Source: Sabulicella rubraurantiaca
GTDB lineage: Bacteria; Pseudomonadota; Alphaproteobacteria; Acetobacterales; Acetobacteraceae
Assembly (NCBI RefSeq): GCF_017355885.1
Contig: NZ_JAFEUU010000012.1
Location: 61,956 to 125,955 of the forward strand
Reading direction: 5' to 3'
Length of the DNA: 64,000 nt
In this document: piece by piece, positions 8,601 through 18,785 of the stretch
Position numbering within the stretch: position 1 is the stretch's first letter
Layout of the letters: each line of letters opens with the position of its first letter
The notes under the pieces: model-generated
Seen by the model: only the letters and a program-made list of their open reading frames with translations
Database searches by the model: none
What the model was told of the DNA's origin: nothing
Program-made: the position numbers and the translations under genes

Positions 8601-10844
8601 TCAACCCTTTCTTCGGCGGTCCCGTCCCGTGATCCGTGCCGGGGCCCCGCCCATCTGGAGGTCGAAGACCAGAGAGCCGGTGGTCGGATTGGCCTCCCGC
8701 AGCCGGGCCTCGACCGGGTCGCCCAGGGACAGGATCTGGCGGGAGTGGCGGCCCAGGAGGCGGCGATTGCCCTCCTCCACCAGCCAATGGTCGTCGGGCA
8801 GGGCCTTCATCGGGACGAAGCCGCTGGCCCCCGTCTCCTCCAGCGTCACGAACAGGCCGAAGGGGTGGATGCCGGAGATGCGGGCGGCGAAGGTCGCCCC
8901 AACCTTGTCCGACAGGAAGGCGGTGAGGTAGCGGTCCACCGCATCCCGCTCCGCCTGGGCGGCGCGGCGCTCCGTCGCGGTGATGTGCTCGCCCGTCTCG
9001 ACGAAGCGGGCGGCTTCCGCCTCCGTCAGCCCGTCCGTGCCGAGCTTCAGCCCCCGCACCAGGGCGCGGTGCACCAGCAAGTCGGCATACCGCCGGATCG
9101 GGCTGGTGAAATGGGCATAGCGGGCGAGGGCGAGGCCGAAATGCCCGATATTGTCTGGCTCGTACGCCGCCTGGGATTGCGAGCGCAGCACCGTCTCATG
9201 GACCATCCGCGCCTCGGGCCGCCCCTCCACCTGCTGGAGGAGGTTCGCGAAATCACCCGGGCGCAGTTGGCCCTGCGGGTTCAGCGACAATCCCAGCGTG
9301 GACAGGAACTCGCGCAGGGAGAGCAGCTTCTCCTCGCTCGGCGGCGCGTGGATCCGGTACATGCAGGGCTGGCCGAGCCGCTCCAGCTCCTCCGCCGCGC
9401 AGACATTGGCGGCGACCATGAACTCCTCGATCAGCCGGTGGCTATCGAGGCGCGGGCGGGGCGAGACGCCCAGCACCTTACCCTCCGGGCTGAGAACGAC
9501 CTTGCGCTCCGGCAGGTCGAGATCGAGCGTGCCGCGCCGTTCCCGCGCCGCCAGCAGGGCGCGGAAGGCGCCGTAGAGCTGCCCGACATGGCCGCGCTCC
9601 AGCGCCTCCGGGTCGGTCCCGGCACCGTGATGCGCCTGGACCGACTCGTAGGTGAGCCGCGCGAAGGAGCGCATGAGGCCGCGCCCGAAGCGGTGTTCGG
9701 TCTTGGTGCCCGACTTGTCGAAGCGCATCTCGACGAAAAGGCAGCCGCGCTCCTCCTCCGGCTTCAGCGAGCACCAGCCATTGGAGAGTGCCTCGGGCAG
9801 CATGGGCACGACGCGGTCGGGGAAATACACGCTGTTGCCGCGTGCCCAGGCCTCGCGGTCCAGTGCCGAGCCCGTCTGCACGTAGTGCGCGACATCGGCG
9901 ATGGCGACGACCACGCGCCAGCCCTCGCCATCCGGCTCGGCGAAGACGGCGTCGTCGAAGTCGCGCGCATCCTCGCCGTCGATCGTCACCAGCGGCAGGT
10001 CGCGCAGGTCGGTGCGCTTGCCCAGGGCAACGCCCCTTGCGCGCTTGGCCTCGGCCAGCGCCTCCTCCGGGAAGACGTCCGGAATGCCGTGCTGGTGAAT
10101 GCAGATCAGGGAAATGGATCGCGCCTCCCCGGACATACCCAGCCGTTCCACCACCCGCGCCGGGCGCCGCCCGAAGCCGGAGGAGGGCAGGGCCTCGGCC
10201 AGCACGATCTCGCCATGCTCGGCACCGCCATGCTCGCCCTCGGGCACGTCCCATTCCGCCTTGTGGCGGCGGTCGGTGGGGGTGATGCGGCCCTTGTTGT
10301 AGATGCCAAGGACCCGCCGCGCCTCGCCCGCCGTGCCCAGGCGCTTCAGGGTGCGGCCCTCGTATTTCTCCCCGGTGATGTGGCGCAGCCGGGCCAGGAC
10401 GCGCTCGCCCGGGGCGAGGGCAGGCTGCCCTCGCCGCTCCGCATGCATATAGATGACCGGCCGGCCCTCGCCGCCCCAGTTCACCGGCCGCGCGATGGCG
10501 TCGCCATCCGGGTCGGTCCCCGTGACTTCCACCACAGCCGTGTCGGGCAGGCGCTCTGGCGCACGCAGGGTGCGCTTGCCGACCGGGGCGGCGGCGCCCT
10601 CGGCCGTCATCTCGGAGAGGAGCTGGCGCAGCGCGGGGCGCATCTCGGTTGGCAGGCCGAAATGCCGGGCGATCTCCGTCTTGCCGACGCGGCCCTGCGC
10701 CTGGGCGAGGAAGGCGCGGATCTCGGCGCGGGAGGGCAGGGCGATGGCGCGCGGCGCCCCCTTTACCTTGGCGCGGGGGGCGCGGGTGGCCTTCGCCCCC
10801 GGCCGCGCTTTGTGGCCTTTCGCCGGGGGGCCGCGCCTCACCAA
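8601..10844 (-). CDS. rnr: Ribonuclease R
   Basis: 747 residues. A basic N-terminus and a winged-helix segment (AEIRAFLAQAQGRVGKTEIARHFG) precede the cold-shock domains. The RNB catalytic domain has GEDARDFDDAVF with the metal-binding aspartates. An S1 domain (VGATFAARISGIHPFGLFV) lies near the C-terminus. The enzyme is a processive 3'-5' exoribonuclease that unwinds structured RNA. The start is TTG at 10844 or GTG at 10841, directly after the topA stop, so it is translationally coupled to topA. Confidence 0.95.
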   Translation of the reverse strand: MVRRGPPAKGHKARPGAKATRAPRAKVKGAPRAIALPSRAEIRAFLAQAQGRVGKTEIARHFGLPTEMRPALRQLLSEMTAEGAAAPVGKRTLRAPERLPDTAVVEVTGTDPDGDAIARPVNWGGEGRPVIYMHAERRGQPALAPGERVLARLRHITGEKYEGRTLKRLGTAGEARRVLGIYNKGRITPTDRRHKAEWDVPEGEHGGAEHGEIVLAEALPSSGFGRRPARVVERLGMSGEARSISLICIHQHGIPDVFPEEALAEAKRARGVALGKRTDLRDLPLVTIDGEDARDFDDAVFAEPDGEGWRVVVAIADVAHYVQTGSALDREAWARGNSVYFPDRVVPMLPEALSNGWCSLKPEEERGCLFVEMRFDKSGTKTEHRFGRGLMRSFARLTYESVQAHHGAGTDPEALERGHVGQLYGAFRALLAARERRGTLDLDLPERKVVLSPEGKVLGVSPRPRLDSHRLIEEFMVAANVCAAEELERLGQPCMYRIHAPPSEEKLLSLREFLSTLGLSLNPQGQLRPGDFANLLQQVEGRPEARMVHETVLRSQSQAAYEPDNIGHFGLALARYAHFTSPIRRYADLLVHRALVRGLKLGTDGLTEAEAARFVETGEHITATERRAAQAERDAVDRYLTAFLSDKVGATFAARISGIHPFGLFVTLEETGASGFVPMKALPDDHWLVEEGNRRLLGRHSRQILSLGDPVEARLREANPTTGSLVFDLQMGGAPARITGRDRRRKG

Positions 10845-10845
10845 A

Positions 10846-13551
10846 TCAGACCGCCTTCTTCGCGGAGGCGGCCTTGCGCGCCGCGGGCTTCTTGGCCGCC
10901 GCCGGCTTCTTCGCCGTGGCGGCAGCCGCCTTCCGGACCGGCGCCTTGCGGGGCGCGGCCTCGGCAGGCGCCTCGGCCTTTGCCGACTTCGCGGCCGGCT
11001 TGGCCTTGGCCGCGCCCTTGCGGCCCTTCAGCGGCGCCATCTCCTTGCCCTTCTCGGCCAGGAGGGTCACGGCCTCGTCCAGCGTCACCTGCTCCATCTC
11101 CGTCCCGCGCGGCAGATTCGCCACGCGCTTGCCATGCATGACGAAGGGGCCGAAGCGCCCGCGCCGCACCTCCACCGGGCCACCGCCCTTCGGGTGCTCG
11201 CCCAGCGTCACGCCGCGGGGCTTGGCATCGGCCAGCAACGCCACGGCGCGGTTCAGCCCGATCGTCAGGGGGTCGTCGTCCCGGTCGAGCGACTTGGACA
11301 AGTTCCCCATCTTCAGATACGGCCCGAAGCGGCCAAGGTTGCTCGTGATCTCTTCGCCGGCTTCCGGATGCACCCCGACGATGCGCGGCATGGAGAGCAG
11401 GGCGAGGGCGCGGTCGAGATCCATCCCCTCCGGGTCCGACCCGCGCGGCAGCGAGGCGCGGCGCGGCTTCACCGCCTTGCCCTTCGCATCCGTCGTCCCT
11501 TCGCCCAGCTGGACATAGACCCCATAGGGACCACGCCGCATCGTCACCTCTTCGCCCGTCGCCGGGTCGGTGCCGAGCACGCGGATGCCCTCCTGGAACC
11601 CGCCCCCGGACTCGCCCTCCGCCCCCGGCACGGCGAGCGGGCGGGTGTAGCGGCATTCGGGGTAGTTGGAGCAGCCGATGAAGGCGCCGGTCCGGCCCAG
11701 CCGCAGCCCGAGCCGCCCCGCGTTGCAGGCGGGGCAGAGGCGGGGATCGGTGCCGTCATCGGCGCGGCGCGGGAAGAAATGCGGCCCCAGCTCCTCATCC
11801 AGACGGTCGATCACGTCGCTGATCTTGAGGTCGGAGGTGGCGTCCAGCGCCCGGGCGAAATCCTCCCAGAAGCGGCGCATCACCGCGCGCCAGTCAGCCC
11901 GGCCGCCGGAGATGTCGTCCAGCTGCTCCTCGAGCCCGGCGGTGAAGCCGGTATCCACGTAGCGCTCGAAGTAGCTGACCAGGAAGGCGGTGACGAGGCG
12001 GCCGCGATCCTCCGGCACGAAGCGCTTGCGGTCGAGCCGCACGTACTCGCGGTCCTGCAGCACTTGGAGGATGGAGGCGTAGGTGGAGGGGCGGCCGATG
12101 CCCAGCTCCTCCAGCTTCTTCACCAGCGATGCCTCGGAATAGCGGGGCGGGGGCTGGGTGAAATGCTGCTCCGCCATCACCTCGCCACGCTTCAGCGGGT
12201 CCTTCTCGCGCATGGGCGGCAGGATGCGCGTCTCGTCGTCGTCATCCGCCACATCGTCGCGGTCTTCCTTGTAGAGCTTCAGGAACCCGTCGAAGGCGAT
12301 CACGCTGCCCGTCGCGCGCAGCTTGGTGCGGCCCGACTTGTCGTCAATCTCGACGGTGGTCTGGTCCAGCTCGGCCGACTGCATCTGCGACGCGACGGCG
12401 CGCTTCCAGACCAGCTCGTAGAGGCGGCGCTGCTGCTCAGACAGGTAGCGGGCGACCTTTTCCGGCGTGCGGGATACGTCGGTCGGGCGGATTGCCTCGT
12501 GCGCCTCCTGCGCGTTCTTGGCGCGGGAGGAGTATTCGCGCGGGGCGCCCGGAACATAGTCCTCTCCGAAGGCGCCCTTGATGTGGGAACGCAGCTCCTG
12601 GATCGCCTCGCGCGCCATCTGCACGCCGTCGGTCCGCATATAGGTGATGAGGCCGACCGTCTCGCCGCCGATCTCCACCCCCTCATAAAGGGATTGGGCG
12701 GTGCGCATGGTCATCTGCGCGCCGAAGCCCAGCTTGCGGCTTGCCTCCTGCTGGAGGGTGCTGGTCTGGAAGGGCGGCGGCGGGTTACGGCGGACCCGGC
12801 GCTTCTCCACCGAGGCGACGCTGAACTCGCCCGCCTCGACGGCGGCCTTGGCGCGCATCGCCTTGGCCTCGTCGTTCAGGTCGAACTGGTCGAGCTTGCG
12901 TCCCTCGTGGTGCGTCAGCCGCGCGGTGAAGGGCGCGCCGGAGGGTGTGGCGAAGCGGGCCTGCACCGTCCAGTACTCGCGCGGGATGAAGCTCTCGATC
13001 TCTGCCTCGCGCTCGCAGATCAGACGCAGCGCGACGGACTGCACCCGGCCCGCGGAGCGGGAACCAGGCAGCTTGCGCCACAGCACCGGGGAGAGGCGGA
13101 ACCCGACCAGGTAGTCCAGGGCGCGGCGCGCCAGGTAGGCCTCGATCAGCGGGGTGTCGAGCTCGCGCGGGTGGGCGATGGCGTGCTGGACGGCGCGCTT
13201 GGTGATCTCGTTGAAGGTGATGCGCGCGACCTTCTTGCCGCGCAGCGCGCCCTGGCGTTGCAGCATCTCCTGCACGTGCCAGGAAATCGCCTCGCCCTCG
13301 CGATCCGGGTCGGTGGCGAGATAGAGGCGGTCCGCCCCCTTCAGCGCCGAGGCGATGGCGCGGACCTGCTTCTGGCCGCGGTCATCCGCCTCCCAATCCA
13401 TGGCGAAATCCTCCTCCGGCCGGACGGAGCCGTCCTTGGGGGGCAGGTCGCGCACATGGCCGAAGGAGGCGAGGACACGGAAGTCGGACCCCAGGTACTT
13501 CTCGATGGTCTTGGCCTTGGCAGGGCTTTCGACGACAACAACATTCGCCAC
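10846..13551 (-). CDS. topA: DNA topoisomerase I
   Basis: 901 residues from a GTG. The N-terminal Toprim domain (VVVESPAKAKTIEKYLG; ATDPDREGEAI) is followed by the type IA core with the catalytic tyrosine in GLITYMRTDGVQ. One C4 zinc ribbon (CPACNAGR...CSNYPEC) and several C-terminal RxGRFGPY-type repeats come next. A Lys/Ala-rich, histone H1-like tail (about 60 residues) ends the protein. It relaxes negative supercoils. The basic tail is common in alphaproteobacterial TopA and may hold nucleic acid. It sits between dprA and rnr. Confidence 0.96.
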   Translation of the reverse strand: MANVVVVESPAKAKTIEKYLGSDFRVLASFGHVRDLPPKDGSVRPEEDFAMDWEADDRGQKQVRAIASALKGADRLYLATDPDREGEAISWHVQEMLQRQGALRGKKVARITFNEITKRAVQHAIAHPRELDTPLIEAYLARRALDYLVGFRLSPVLWRKLPGSRSAGRVQSVALRLICEREAEIESFIPREYWTVQARFATPSGAPFTARLTHHEGRKLDQFDLNDEAKAMRAKAAVEAGEFSVASVEKRRVRRNPPPPFQTSTLQQEASRKLGFGAQMTMRTAQSLYEGVEIGGETVGLITYMRTDGVQMAREAIQELRSHIKGAFGEDYVPGAPREYSSRAKNAQEAHEAIRPTDVSRTPEKVARYLSEQQRRLYELVWKRAVASQMQSAELDQTTVEIDDKSGRTKLRATGSVIAFDGFLKLYKEDRDDVADDDDETRILPPMREKDPLKRGEVMAEQHFTQPPPRYSEASLVKKLEELGIGRPSTYASILQVLQDREYVRLDRKRFVPEDRGRLVTAFLVSYFERYVDTGFTAGLEEQLDDISGGRADWRAVMRRFWEDFARALDATSDLKISDVIDRLDEELGPHFFPRRADDGTDPRLCPACNAGRLGLRLGRTGAFIGCSNYPECRYTRPLAVPGAEGESGGGFQEGIRVLGTDPATGEEVTMRRGPYGVYVQLGEGTTDAKGKAVKPRRASLPRGSDPEGMDLDRALALLSMPRIVGVHPEAGEEITSNLGRFGPYLKMGNLSKSLDRDDDPLTIGLNRAVALLADAKPRGVTLGEHPKGGGPVEVRRGRFGPFVMHGKRVANLPRGTEMEQVTLDEAVTLLAEKGKEMAPLKGRKGAAKAKPAAKSAKAEAPAEAAPRKAPVRKAAAATAKKPAAAKKPAARKAASAKKAV

Positions 13552-13570
13552 GTTGCGATCCTTCAGGGCC

Positions 13571-14632
13571 TCAGGAGGCCAGCGCCACCCGGTTGCCGGG
13601 CAGGGTTTCGATTCGGCCCTCCAGTTCCAGATCGGTCAGAAGGGCCGCGAGTTCGGGCCGCGATAGCTGGCAGCGCCGTCCCAACTCGTCAACGGGCATG
13701 GGTGTTGCGCCAAGCATTTCAAGCACTTGCGCAGCGCATCCCAGAGTTGGAAGGGGCGCCGGCTCCTCCAGGCGGAGTTCCGGAAGCTCCATCTGGCGCA
13801 AGGTTGGGCGGCTCAGCGGCGCGTCCGGGAGGTGCAGCAGCACATCCTCCACCCCTTCTGTGAGGTGGGCGCCCTGGCGGATCAGGTCGTTGGCGCCATG
13901 GGAGCGCGGGTCGTGCGGGTGGCCCGGAACGGCGAAGATCTCCCGCCCTGCTTCCACCGCGAGGCGGGCGGTGATGAGCGTCCCGGATTGTCGGGCTGCC
14001 TCGATCACCACCACACCCAGCGACAGCCCGGCGACGATGCGGTTGCGGCGTGGAAAGTGCCGGGCGAGGGGCGCGGTGCCGAGCGGCGCCTCGCTGACCA
14101 CCGCGCCGCCCTCCTCGACGATGCGGCGCTGCAGCTTCGCGTTCTCGCGCGGGTAGGGCACGTCCAGCCCGCCGGCGATGCAGGCGATTGTCGTGCCGGT
14201 CCGCAGCGCGCCCACATGGGCGGCGCCGTCAATGCCGCGCGCGAGACCGGAGATTACGGCGATGTCCTTCAGCGCCAGCGCCTCGGCCAGTTCCTCGGCG
14301 AAGCGGCAGCCATGGGCGGAGGCGTTGCGCGCCCCTACCAGCGCTACGCCGCGCAGGGCGAAGGGAGCGAGGGAGCCCTCTACCGCCAGGACATGCGGCG
14401 CGTCATCCAGCAGGGCGAGCAGGGGCGGATAGTCCGGGTCACCGGGAAACAGCAGCCGCGCCCCGCGCCGCTCCAGCGCCTCCATCTCCCGCCGCGCTGC
14501 GTCGCGGGAGAAGGCGCGCGGCCCGAGCGCCTCCAGCGCCGCCTCGGCGGAGCCGTGCCGGACCAGCAGGCGGCGCTGCATCACCGCCCCGACCCCCTCG
14601 GTGCGGGCGAGGCGGAGCCGCGCGAGGGTCAC
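13571..14632 (-). CDS. dprA: DNA-processing protein DprA
   Basis: 353 residues from a GTG that overlaps the plsY stop by four bases (GTGA). The N-terminal SAM-like helices ([13 protein letters not shown]) are followed by the Rossmann DprA core: [41 protein letters not shown]-terminal winged helix ([21 protein letters not shown]) completes it. It loads RecA onto incoming single-stranded DNA during transformation; no other competence gene is in the window. The plsY-dprA-topA order is widespread in alphaproteobacteria. Confidence 0.95.
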   Translation of the reverse strand: MTLARLRLARTEGVGAVMQRRLLVRHGSAEAALEALGPRAFSRDAARREMEALERRGARLLFPGDPDYPPLLALLDDAPHVLAVEGSLAPFALRGVALVGARNASAHGCRFAEELAEALALKDIAVISGLARGIDGAAHVGALRTGTTIACIAGGLDVPYPRENAKLQRRIVEEGGAVVSEAPLGTAPLARHFPRRNRIVAGLSLGVVVIEAARQSGTLITARLAVEAGREIFAVPGHPHDPRSHGANDLIRQGAHLTEGVEDVLLHLPDAPLSRPTLRQMELPELRLEEPAPLPTLGCAAQVLEMLGATPMPVDELGRRCQLSRPELAALLTDLELEGRIETLPGNRVALAS

Positions 14633-15216
14633 TTGCCCTCGCCGATCCGCGGCTCGGTCCCGGCACCCAGTCGCGCGATGTTTTCCCGGTGGCGCCAGAA
14701 CACGATCGCGGCGACCAGCAACAGGGCAAGTGCCGTGCGCCCATCGGCAAAGACCAGCGCAGCAAGGGGCGACACCGCCATGGCGGTCAGGGCGCCGACG
14801 GAGGAGATGCGCGACAGCTTCGCCGCCACCAGCCAGGACAAGGCGGCGACGACGAAGACGGGCCAAGCCAAGCCGAGCATCACGCCTAGCGCCGTCGCCA
14901 CACCCTTGCCGCCGCGGAAGCCGAGCCAGGGCGGGAAGCAATGGCCCAGCACCGCGGCCAGTGCGGCAAGCGGCGCCCATTCCGGACCGAAGAGCCAGCC
15001 TGCCAGCAGCACCGCCACGGTGCCCTTCAGTCCGTCCAGCAGCAGCGTCGCGGCCGCCAGCTTGCGGCTGCCGGTCCGCAGGACATTGGTCGCGCCGATA
15101 TTGCCCGAGCCGATGGCGCGGATATCGCCCAGCCCCGCGGCACGGGTCAGGATCAGTCCGAAGGGAATGGACCCCAGCAGCGCGGCCAGGATCGCGGCGC
15201 CCAGCGCATCCATCAT
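14629..15216 (-). CDS. plsY: Glycerol-3-phosphate acyltransferase PlsY
   Basis: 195 residues, polytopic membrane protein. It carries the conserved loops [14 protein letters not shown] (about 38-51) and [12 protein letters not shown] (about 100-111) of acyl-phosphate-dependent glycerol-3-phosphate acyltransferases. It makes lysophosphatidic acid at the inner membrane, the first step of phospholipid synthesis. Its ATG overlaps the upstream stop (ATGA). A second in-frame ATG follows immediately at 15213. Confidence 0.95.
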   Translation of the reverse strand: MMDALGAAILAALLGSIPFGLILTRAAGLGDIRAIGSGNIGATNVLRTGSRKLAAATLLLDGLKGTVAVLLAGWLFGPEWAPLAALAAVLGHCFPPWLGFRGGKGVATALGVMLGLAWPVFVVAALSWLVAAKLSRISSVGALTAMAVSPLAALVFADGRTALALLLVAAIVFWRHRENIARLGAGTEPRIGEGK

Positions 15217-16481
15217 CCGAAGACCCGCCTCCCGCGCTTCCAGGTGCCGATGACGCAGCCCTCCAGCGCCCGCCCGTCGAAGGGCGAGTTCTGTGCCTTG
15301 CCCGGCAGCTTCCCGTCCCGCACCTGCCAGGCGCGGGTGGGATGGAAGAGGCACAGATCGGCCGGGGCGCCGGGGGCGATCCGCCCAGCCTCGATTCCCA
15401 GCAGCGCGGCGGGGCGGGAGGTCAGCAGCGCAATGGCCTCGGGAAGGGCGAGGTCGCCGGCATGGACGCGGGCCAGTGTGACCCCCAGCAGCGTCGCCAG
15501 CCCGGCCCCGCCCGGTGCGGCCTGGGCGAAGGGCAGGCGCTTGTCGTCCGCGTCGCGCGGCGTGTGATCGGAGGCGATGGCATCCACCGTCCCGTCCTTC
15601 AGCGCCGCCACCACCGCCAGCCGGTCCTCCTCTCGCCGCAGGGGCGGGGAAAGCTTGGCATAGGTGCGGAAGCCGCCGATCGCCGTCTCGTTCAGGTCGA
15701 AATAGGGCGGTGCGGTGTCGCAGGTGACGCGCAGCCCCTCCGCCTTGGCCTCGCGGATCAGGTCGAGCGCCGCGCCCGTGCTGACATGGGCGAAATGGAC
15801 ATGCCCGCCGGTCAGCTGCGCCAGGGCGATGTCGCGCGCCACCTGGATCGCCTCGGCCGCCGCCGGGATGCCGGGCAGGCCAAGGCGCGTCGCCAGCTCG
15901 CCCTCCGTCGCCGCGCCGGTCCCGGCGAGGGACGGTTCCTCCGGATGCTGCACCACCATGGCGCCGAAAGCGCGCGCATAGGACAAGGCGAGGCGCATGG
16001 TCCGGGCCGGGCCGATGGCGCGGGAGCCATCGGTGAAGCCGACCGCCCCTGCCTCGCGCAGCAGGCCGAATTCGGAGAGCTCCTTGCCTGCGCAGGACTT
16101 GGTCGCGGCGCCCCAGGGCAAGATGGTGAGCGAGCCGGTGGCTTCGCCGCGCCTGATCACGAATTCGACCAGCGCCGGGTCGTCCAGCGCCGGCTCCGTG
16201 TCCGGCAGAGTGCATAGCGTCGTGATGCCGCCCGAGGCGGCCGCCTCGGCGGCGCTGGCGATGGTCTCCCGGTGCTCCGCCCCCGGCTCGCCCACCGTGG
16301 CGCGCAGATCCACGAGGCCGGGGCACAGCACCGCGCCACCCGCATCCAGCGTCTCCGCCCCCTCCGAGGGAGCGCCGGTCAGGCTGGCGATGCGCCCATC
16401 CTCCACCAGCAGAGACCCGACCGCGTCGAGGCCCGAGGCCGGGTCCAGGATGCGCGCATTGGTGATGAGCAGCGGCGTCAT
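15213..16481 (-). CDS. Dihydroorotase-like protein lacking catalytic metal ligands (PyrX type)
   Basis: 422 residues with the amidohydrolase fold of type I dihydroorotases ([10 protein letters not shown] start, [29 protein letters not shown]). The diagnostic DxHxHxRxP motif reads DLRATVGEP (58-66), so both histidines and the arginine are replaced. The usual TPHH block reads APPYF (257-261). Proteins of this kind beside pyrB, such as Pseudomonas PyrC'/PyrX, are non-catalytic partners needed for assembly of aspartate carbamoyltransferase. That role is inferred here. It overlaps the GNAT gene upstream by four bases and plsY downstream by four. It is commonly annotated pyrC. Confidence 0.85.
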   Translation of the reverse strand: MTPLLITNARILDPASGLDAVGSLLVEDGRIASLTGAPSEGAETLDAGGAVLCPGLVDLRATVGEPGAEHRETIASAAEAAASGGITTLCTLPDTEPALDDPALVEFVIRRGEATGSLTILPWGAATKSCAGKELSEFGLLREAGAVGFTDGSRAIGPARTMRLALSYARAFGAMVVQHPEEPSLAGTGAATEGELATRLGLPGIPAAAEAIQVARDIALAQLTGGHVHFAHVSTGAALDLIREAKAEGLRVTCDTAPPYFDLNETAIGGFRTYAKLSPPLRREEDRLAVVAALKDGTVDAIASDHTPRDADDKRLPFAQAAPGGAGLATLLGVTLARVHAGDLALPEAIALLTSRPAALLGIEAGRIAPGAPADLCLFHPTRAWQVRDGKLPGKAQNSPFDGRALEGCVIGTWKRGRRVFG

Positions 16482-16921
16482 GCGAGGCGCTTCTCCATGA
16501 AGACCCGGCGGAAGCCCTTCTCCTCGCCGCGATGCGTCTCGGCGTAGCCGAGCCTTGTGTAGAGGGCGATGTTCTCGGTCATCTTCTCGTTGGTGTAGAG
16601 CCAGACGCGGGGATGGCCGCGTCGTAGCGCCTCCTCCTCCACGAAGCGCAGCAGCTTTCGGCCAATCCCCTGGCCGCGCAGCGAGGCGGCAACGGCGATG
16701 TTGTCGAGCAGCAGCCCCTCCGGCGTGTCCTCCAGCACCAGCACGCCGAGGATCTGCCCGTCCTGCTCCTCCACCCAAGCCTGGCCGGCACGGATGCGCG
16801 CGGCGTAGTCGTCAGTCATCGGGAAGGGCTCGCGCCCCAGTCGCGGCACGTAATGGGCGTAGGCCCCGCGCACGAGGTCGTGCAGCGCCTCCGCCTCGCC
16901 GGCCTTCGCGAGGCGCGGCAT
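16478..16921 (-). CDS. GNAT family N-acetyltransferase within the pyrB-pyrX operon
   Basis: 147 residues with a complete GNAT fold. [21 protein letters not shown] (near 73-92) is the acetyl-CoA pyrophosphate loop, and [17 protein letters not shown] is the C-terminal motif B. Its ATG shares one base with the pyrB stop (TGATG) and its stop overlaps pyrX by four, so all three should be translated together. Substrate is unknown. Nothing in the sequence ties it to pyrimidine synthesis beyond position. Confidence 0.88.
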   Translation of the reverse strand: MPRLAKAGEAEALHDLVRGAYAHYVPRLGREPFPMTDDYAARIRAGQAWVEEQDGQILGVLVLEDTPEGLLLDNIAVAASLRGQGIGRKLLRFVEEEALRRGHPRVWLYTNEKMTENIALYTRLGYAETHRGEEKGFRRVFMEKRLA

Positions 16922-17874
16922 CAGGCGTTGCGCCGCAGACGGCGGGACAGCACGTCCAGCACGGCCATGCGGACCGCGACGCCCATCTCCACCTGCTCGC
17001 CGATCACGGAGCGCGCGGGGTCGTCGGCCACGGCGCTGTCGATCTCGATGCCGCGGTTCATCGGGCCGGGATGCATGACGATGGCGTCGGGCTTGGCGAC
17101 GGCAAGCTTGGCCGCGTCCAGGCCGAAGAAGCGGAAATACTCGCGGCTCGATGGGACGAGGCCGCCCGTCATGCGCTCCTTCTGCAGGCGCAGCATCATC
17201 ACCACGTCGGTGCCCTCCAGCCCCGCACGCATGTCGTGGAACACTTCGACGCCGAGGCGGGCGCATTCACTTGGGATCAGCGTGGGCGGGCCAACGACGC
17301 GCAGCCGCGCCCCCATGGCGGAAAGCAGGTGGATGTTGGAGCGGGCGACGCGCGAATGCAAAACGTCGCCGCAGATCGAGACCACGAGTTCCTCCAGGCG
17401 GCCCTTGCGGCGCCGGATGGTCAGCGCGTCCAGCAGGGCCTGGGTCGGATGCTCATGCGTGCCGTCGCCGGCATTGATGACGGCCGCATCCACCTTCTGC
17501 GCCAGCAGCGCCGGCGCGCCGGACTGGCCGTGGCGCACCACCAGCAGGTCGGTGTTCATGGCATTCAGCGTCGCTGCCGTGTCCAGCAGCGTCTCGCCCT
17601 TGTTCACGCTGGAGGTGGAGACGGACATGTTCACGATGTCCGCGCCCAGTCGCTTGCCCGCCAGTTCAAAGGAGGTGCGGGTGCGAGTCGAATCCTCGAA
17701 GAACAGGTTGATGAGGGTGCGGCCCTTGAGCAGGTCGCGCTGCGTCTTCCCCTGACGGTTCAGCAGCGCGTAGCTCTCCGCGAGGTCGAGCAGGGCGGAG
17801 ATATGTGGCGGTTCCAGCCCCTCGATGGCGAGGAGATGGCCGGTCGGAAGGATGGGAAAGGAAAAGCCGCTCAT
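16921..17874 (-). CDS. pyrB: Aspartate carbamoyltransferase catalytic subunit
   Basis: 317 residues. It has the carbamoyl-phosphate signature [13 protein letters not shown] (about 56-68), then [44 protein letters not shown] and [12 protein letters not shown]. It forms carbamoyl-aspartate in de novo pyrimidine synthesis. No regulatory pyrI is present. The neighbouring PyrX-like gene suggests the class A-type holoenzyme architecture. The start at 17874 (MSGFSFPI) fits family length. Confidence 0.95.
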   Translation of the reverse strand: MSGFSFPILPTGHLLAIEGLEPPHISALLDLAESYALLNRQGKTQRDLLKGRTLINLFFEDSTRTRTSFELAGKRLGADIVNMSVSTSSVNKGETLLDTAATLNAMNTDLLVVRHGQSGAPALLAQKVDAAVINAGDGTHEHPTQALLDALTIRRRKGRLEELVVSICGDVLHSRVARSNIHLLSAMGARLRVVGPPTLIPSECARLGVEVFHDMRAGLEGTDVVMMLRLQKERMTGGLVPSSREYFRFFGLDAAKLAVAKPDAIVMHPGPMNRGIEIDSAVADDPARSVIGEQVEMGVAVRMAVLDVLSRRLRRNA

Positions 17875-17981
17875 CGCTCCGCATCCCCGCCAACGTGCCC
17901 ACGAGTCATCCCGTGCCCATCCCCTGCGCTGCCGAAGCTTGGTAGCGCGGGGAAGGCGGGTTGCCCAGGGCAGGGACCGGC

Positions 17982-18449
17982 TCACCCTGGGCGGGTTGCG
18001 TCCAGCGCGCCTTGCAGCATCCATGCGGCGGCGGCCGAATCCACCGCCGCCGCGCGTTTCTTCCGGGTCAGGTCGGCTTCCTGGATCATGGCGCGGTTCA
18101 CCGCGGCGCTGGACAGCCGCTCATCCCACAGGGCGCAGAGCAGCCCTGTCGCCTCGGAGAGCGCCAGCGCCCAGTCTCCCGCCGCCTGGGCGGCCGGGCC
18201 GCGCGACCCGTCCATGGAAAGCGGATGACCCACCACCAGACCGCCCACGCCCATGGCCGCGGCGATGCGCGATATCTCCGCCGCATTGCGCGACAGCTTG
18301 TCCCGCTTCATCGGCGGATGGGGGGAGGCGAGCATGAGCGACACGTCGGTCAGCGCCAGCCCCACCGTCTTGCTGCCGAGGTCCAGCCCCAGCAGGCGCT
18401 GGCCGGGCGCGAGGCTTGCACGGAGGGACGCCATGGATAGAAGGGGCAT
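17982..18449 (-). CDS. ruvX: Holliday junction resolvase-like / 16S rRNA processing protein RuvX (YqgF)
   Basis: 155 residues. The RNase H-like fold is shown by [43 protein letters not shown] and [11 protein letters not shown], which place the acidic active-site residues. The family takes part in 5' maturation of 16S rRNA. It is divergent from gatC with 42 bases between starts, and 107 bases separate it from pyrB. An alternative start (MASL) lies 15 bases downstream. Confidence 0.92.
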   Translation of the reverse strand: MPLLSMASLRASLAPGQRLLGLDLGSKTVGLALTDVSLMLASPHPPMKRDKLSRNAAEISRIAAAMGVGGLVVGHPLSMDGSRGPAAQAAGDWALALSEATGLLCALWDERLSSAAVNRAMIQEADLTRKKRAAAVDSAAAAWMLQGALDATRPG

Positions 18450-18491
18450 GACCGGCCTTATGGCCCTCCTCTAGCGGAATTGGCGAATCCC

Positions 18492-18785
18492 ATGTCGCTC
18501 GACGCCGAGACGGTGAAGCGCGTGGCCCGGCTGGCCCGGCTGCGCGTGGAAGAAAACGAGATCCCCGGCCTTCAGGCCGAGCTGAACGGCATCCTCGGCT
18601 GGGTGGAGCAACTCCAGTCCGTGGACACGGAAGGGGTGGAGCCGCTGGCGGGCGGCAATCCCGGTGGCGCGAGCCTACCCTGGCGCGAGGACCGCGTCTC
18701 CGATGGCGGGAAGGTGGACGAAGTGCTGGCCAACGCCCCGGACCGCGAGGGCGACTATTTCGGCGTGCCCAAGGTGGTGGAGTGA
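18492..18785 (+). CDS. gatC: Asp/Glu-tRNA(Asn/Gln) amidotransferase subunit C
   Basis: 97 residues. [32 protein letters not shown] and the C-terminal [15 protein letters not shown] are standard GatC features. The small subunit wraps GatA and GatB. The ATG at 18492 is chosen because the family starts MSLD; a TTG 12 bases upstream is in frame but unneeded. It is first in gatCAB. Confidence 0.95.
   Translation: MSLDAETVKRVARLARLRVEENEIPGLQAELNGILGWVEQLQSVDTEGVEPLAGGNPGGASLPWREDRVSDGGKVDEVLANAPDREGDYFGVPKVVE

Noticed and set aside
8400..13863. Long plus-strand frames opposite rnr and topA
   Set aside because: Antisense shadows of two well-conserved genes; no recognisable domain and biased composition.
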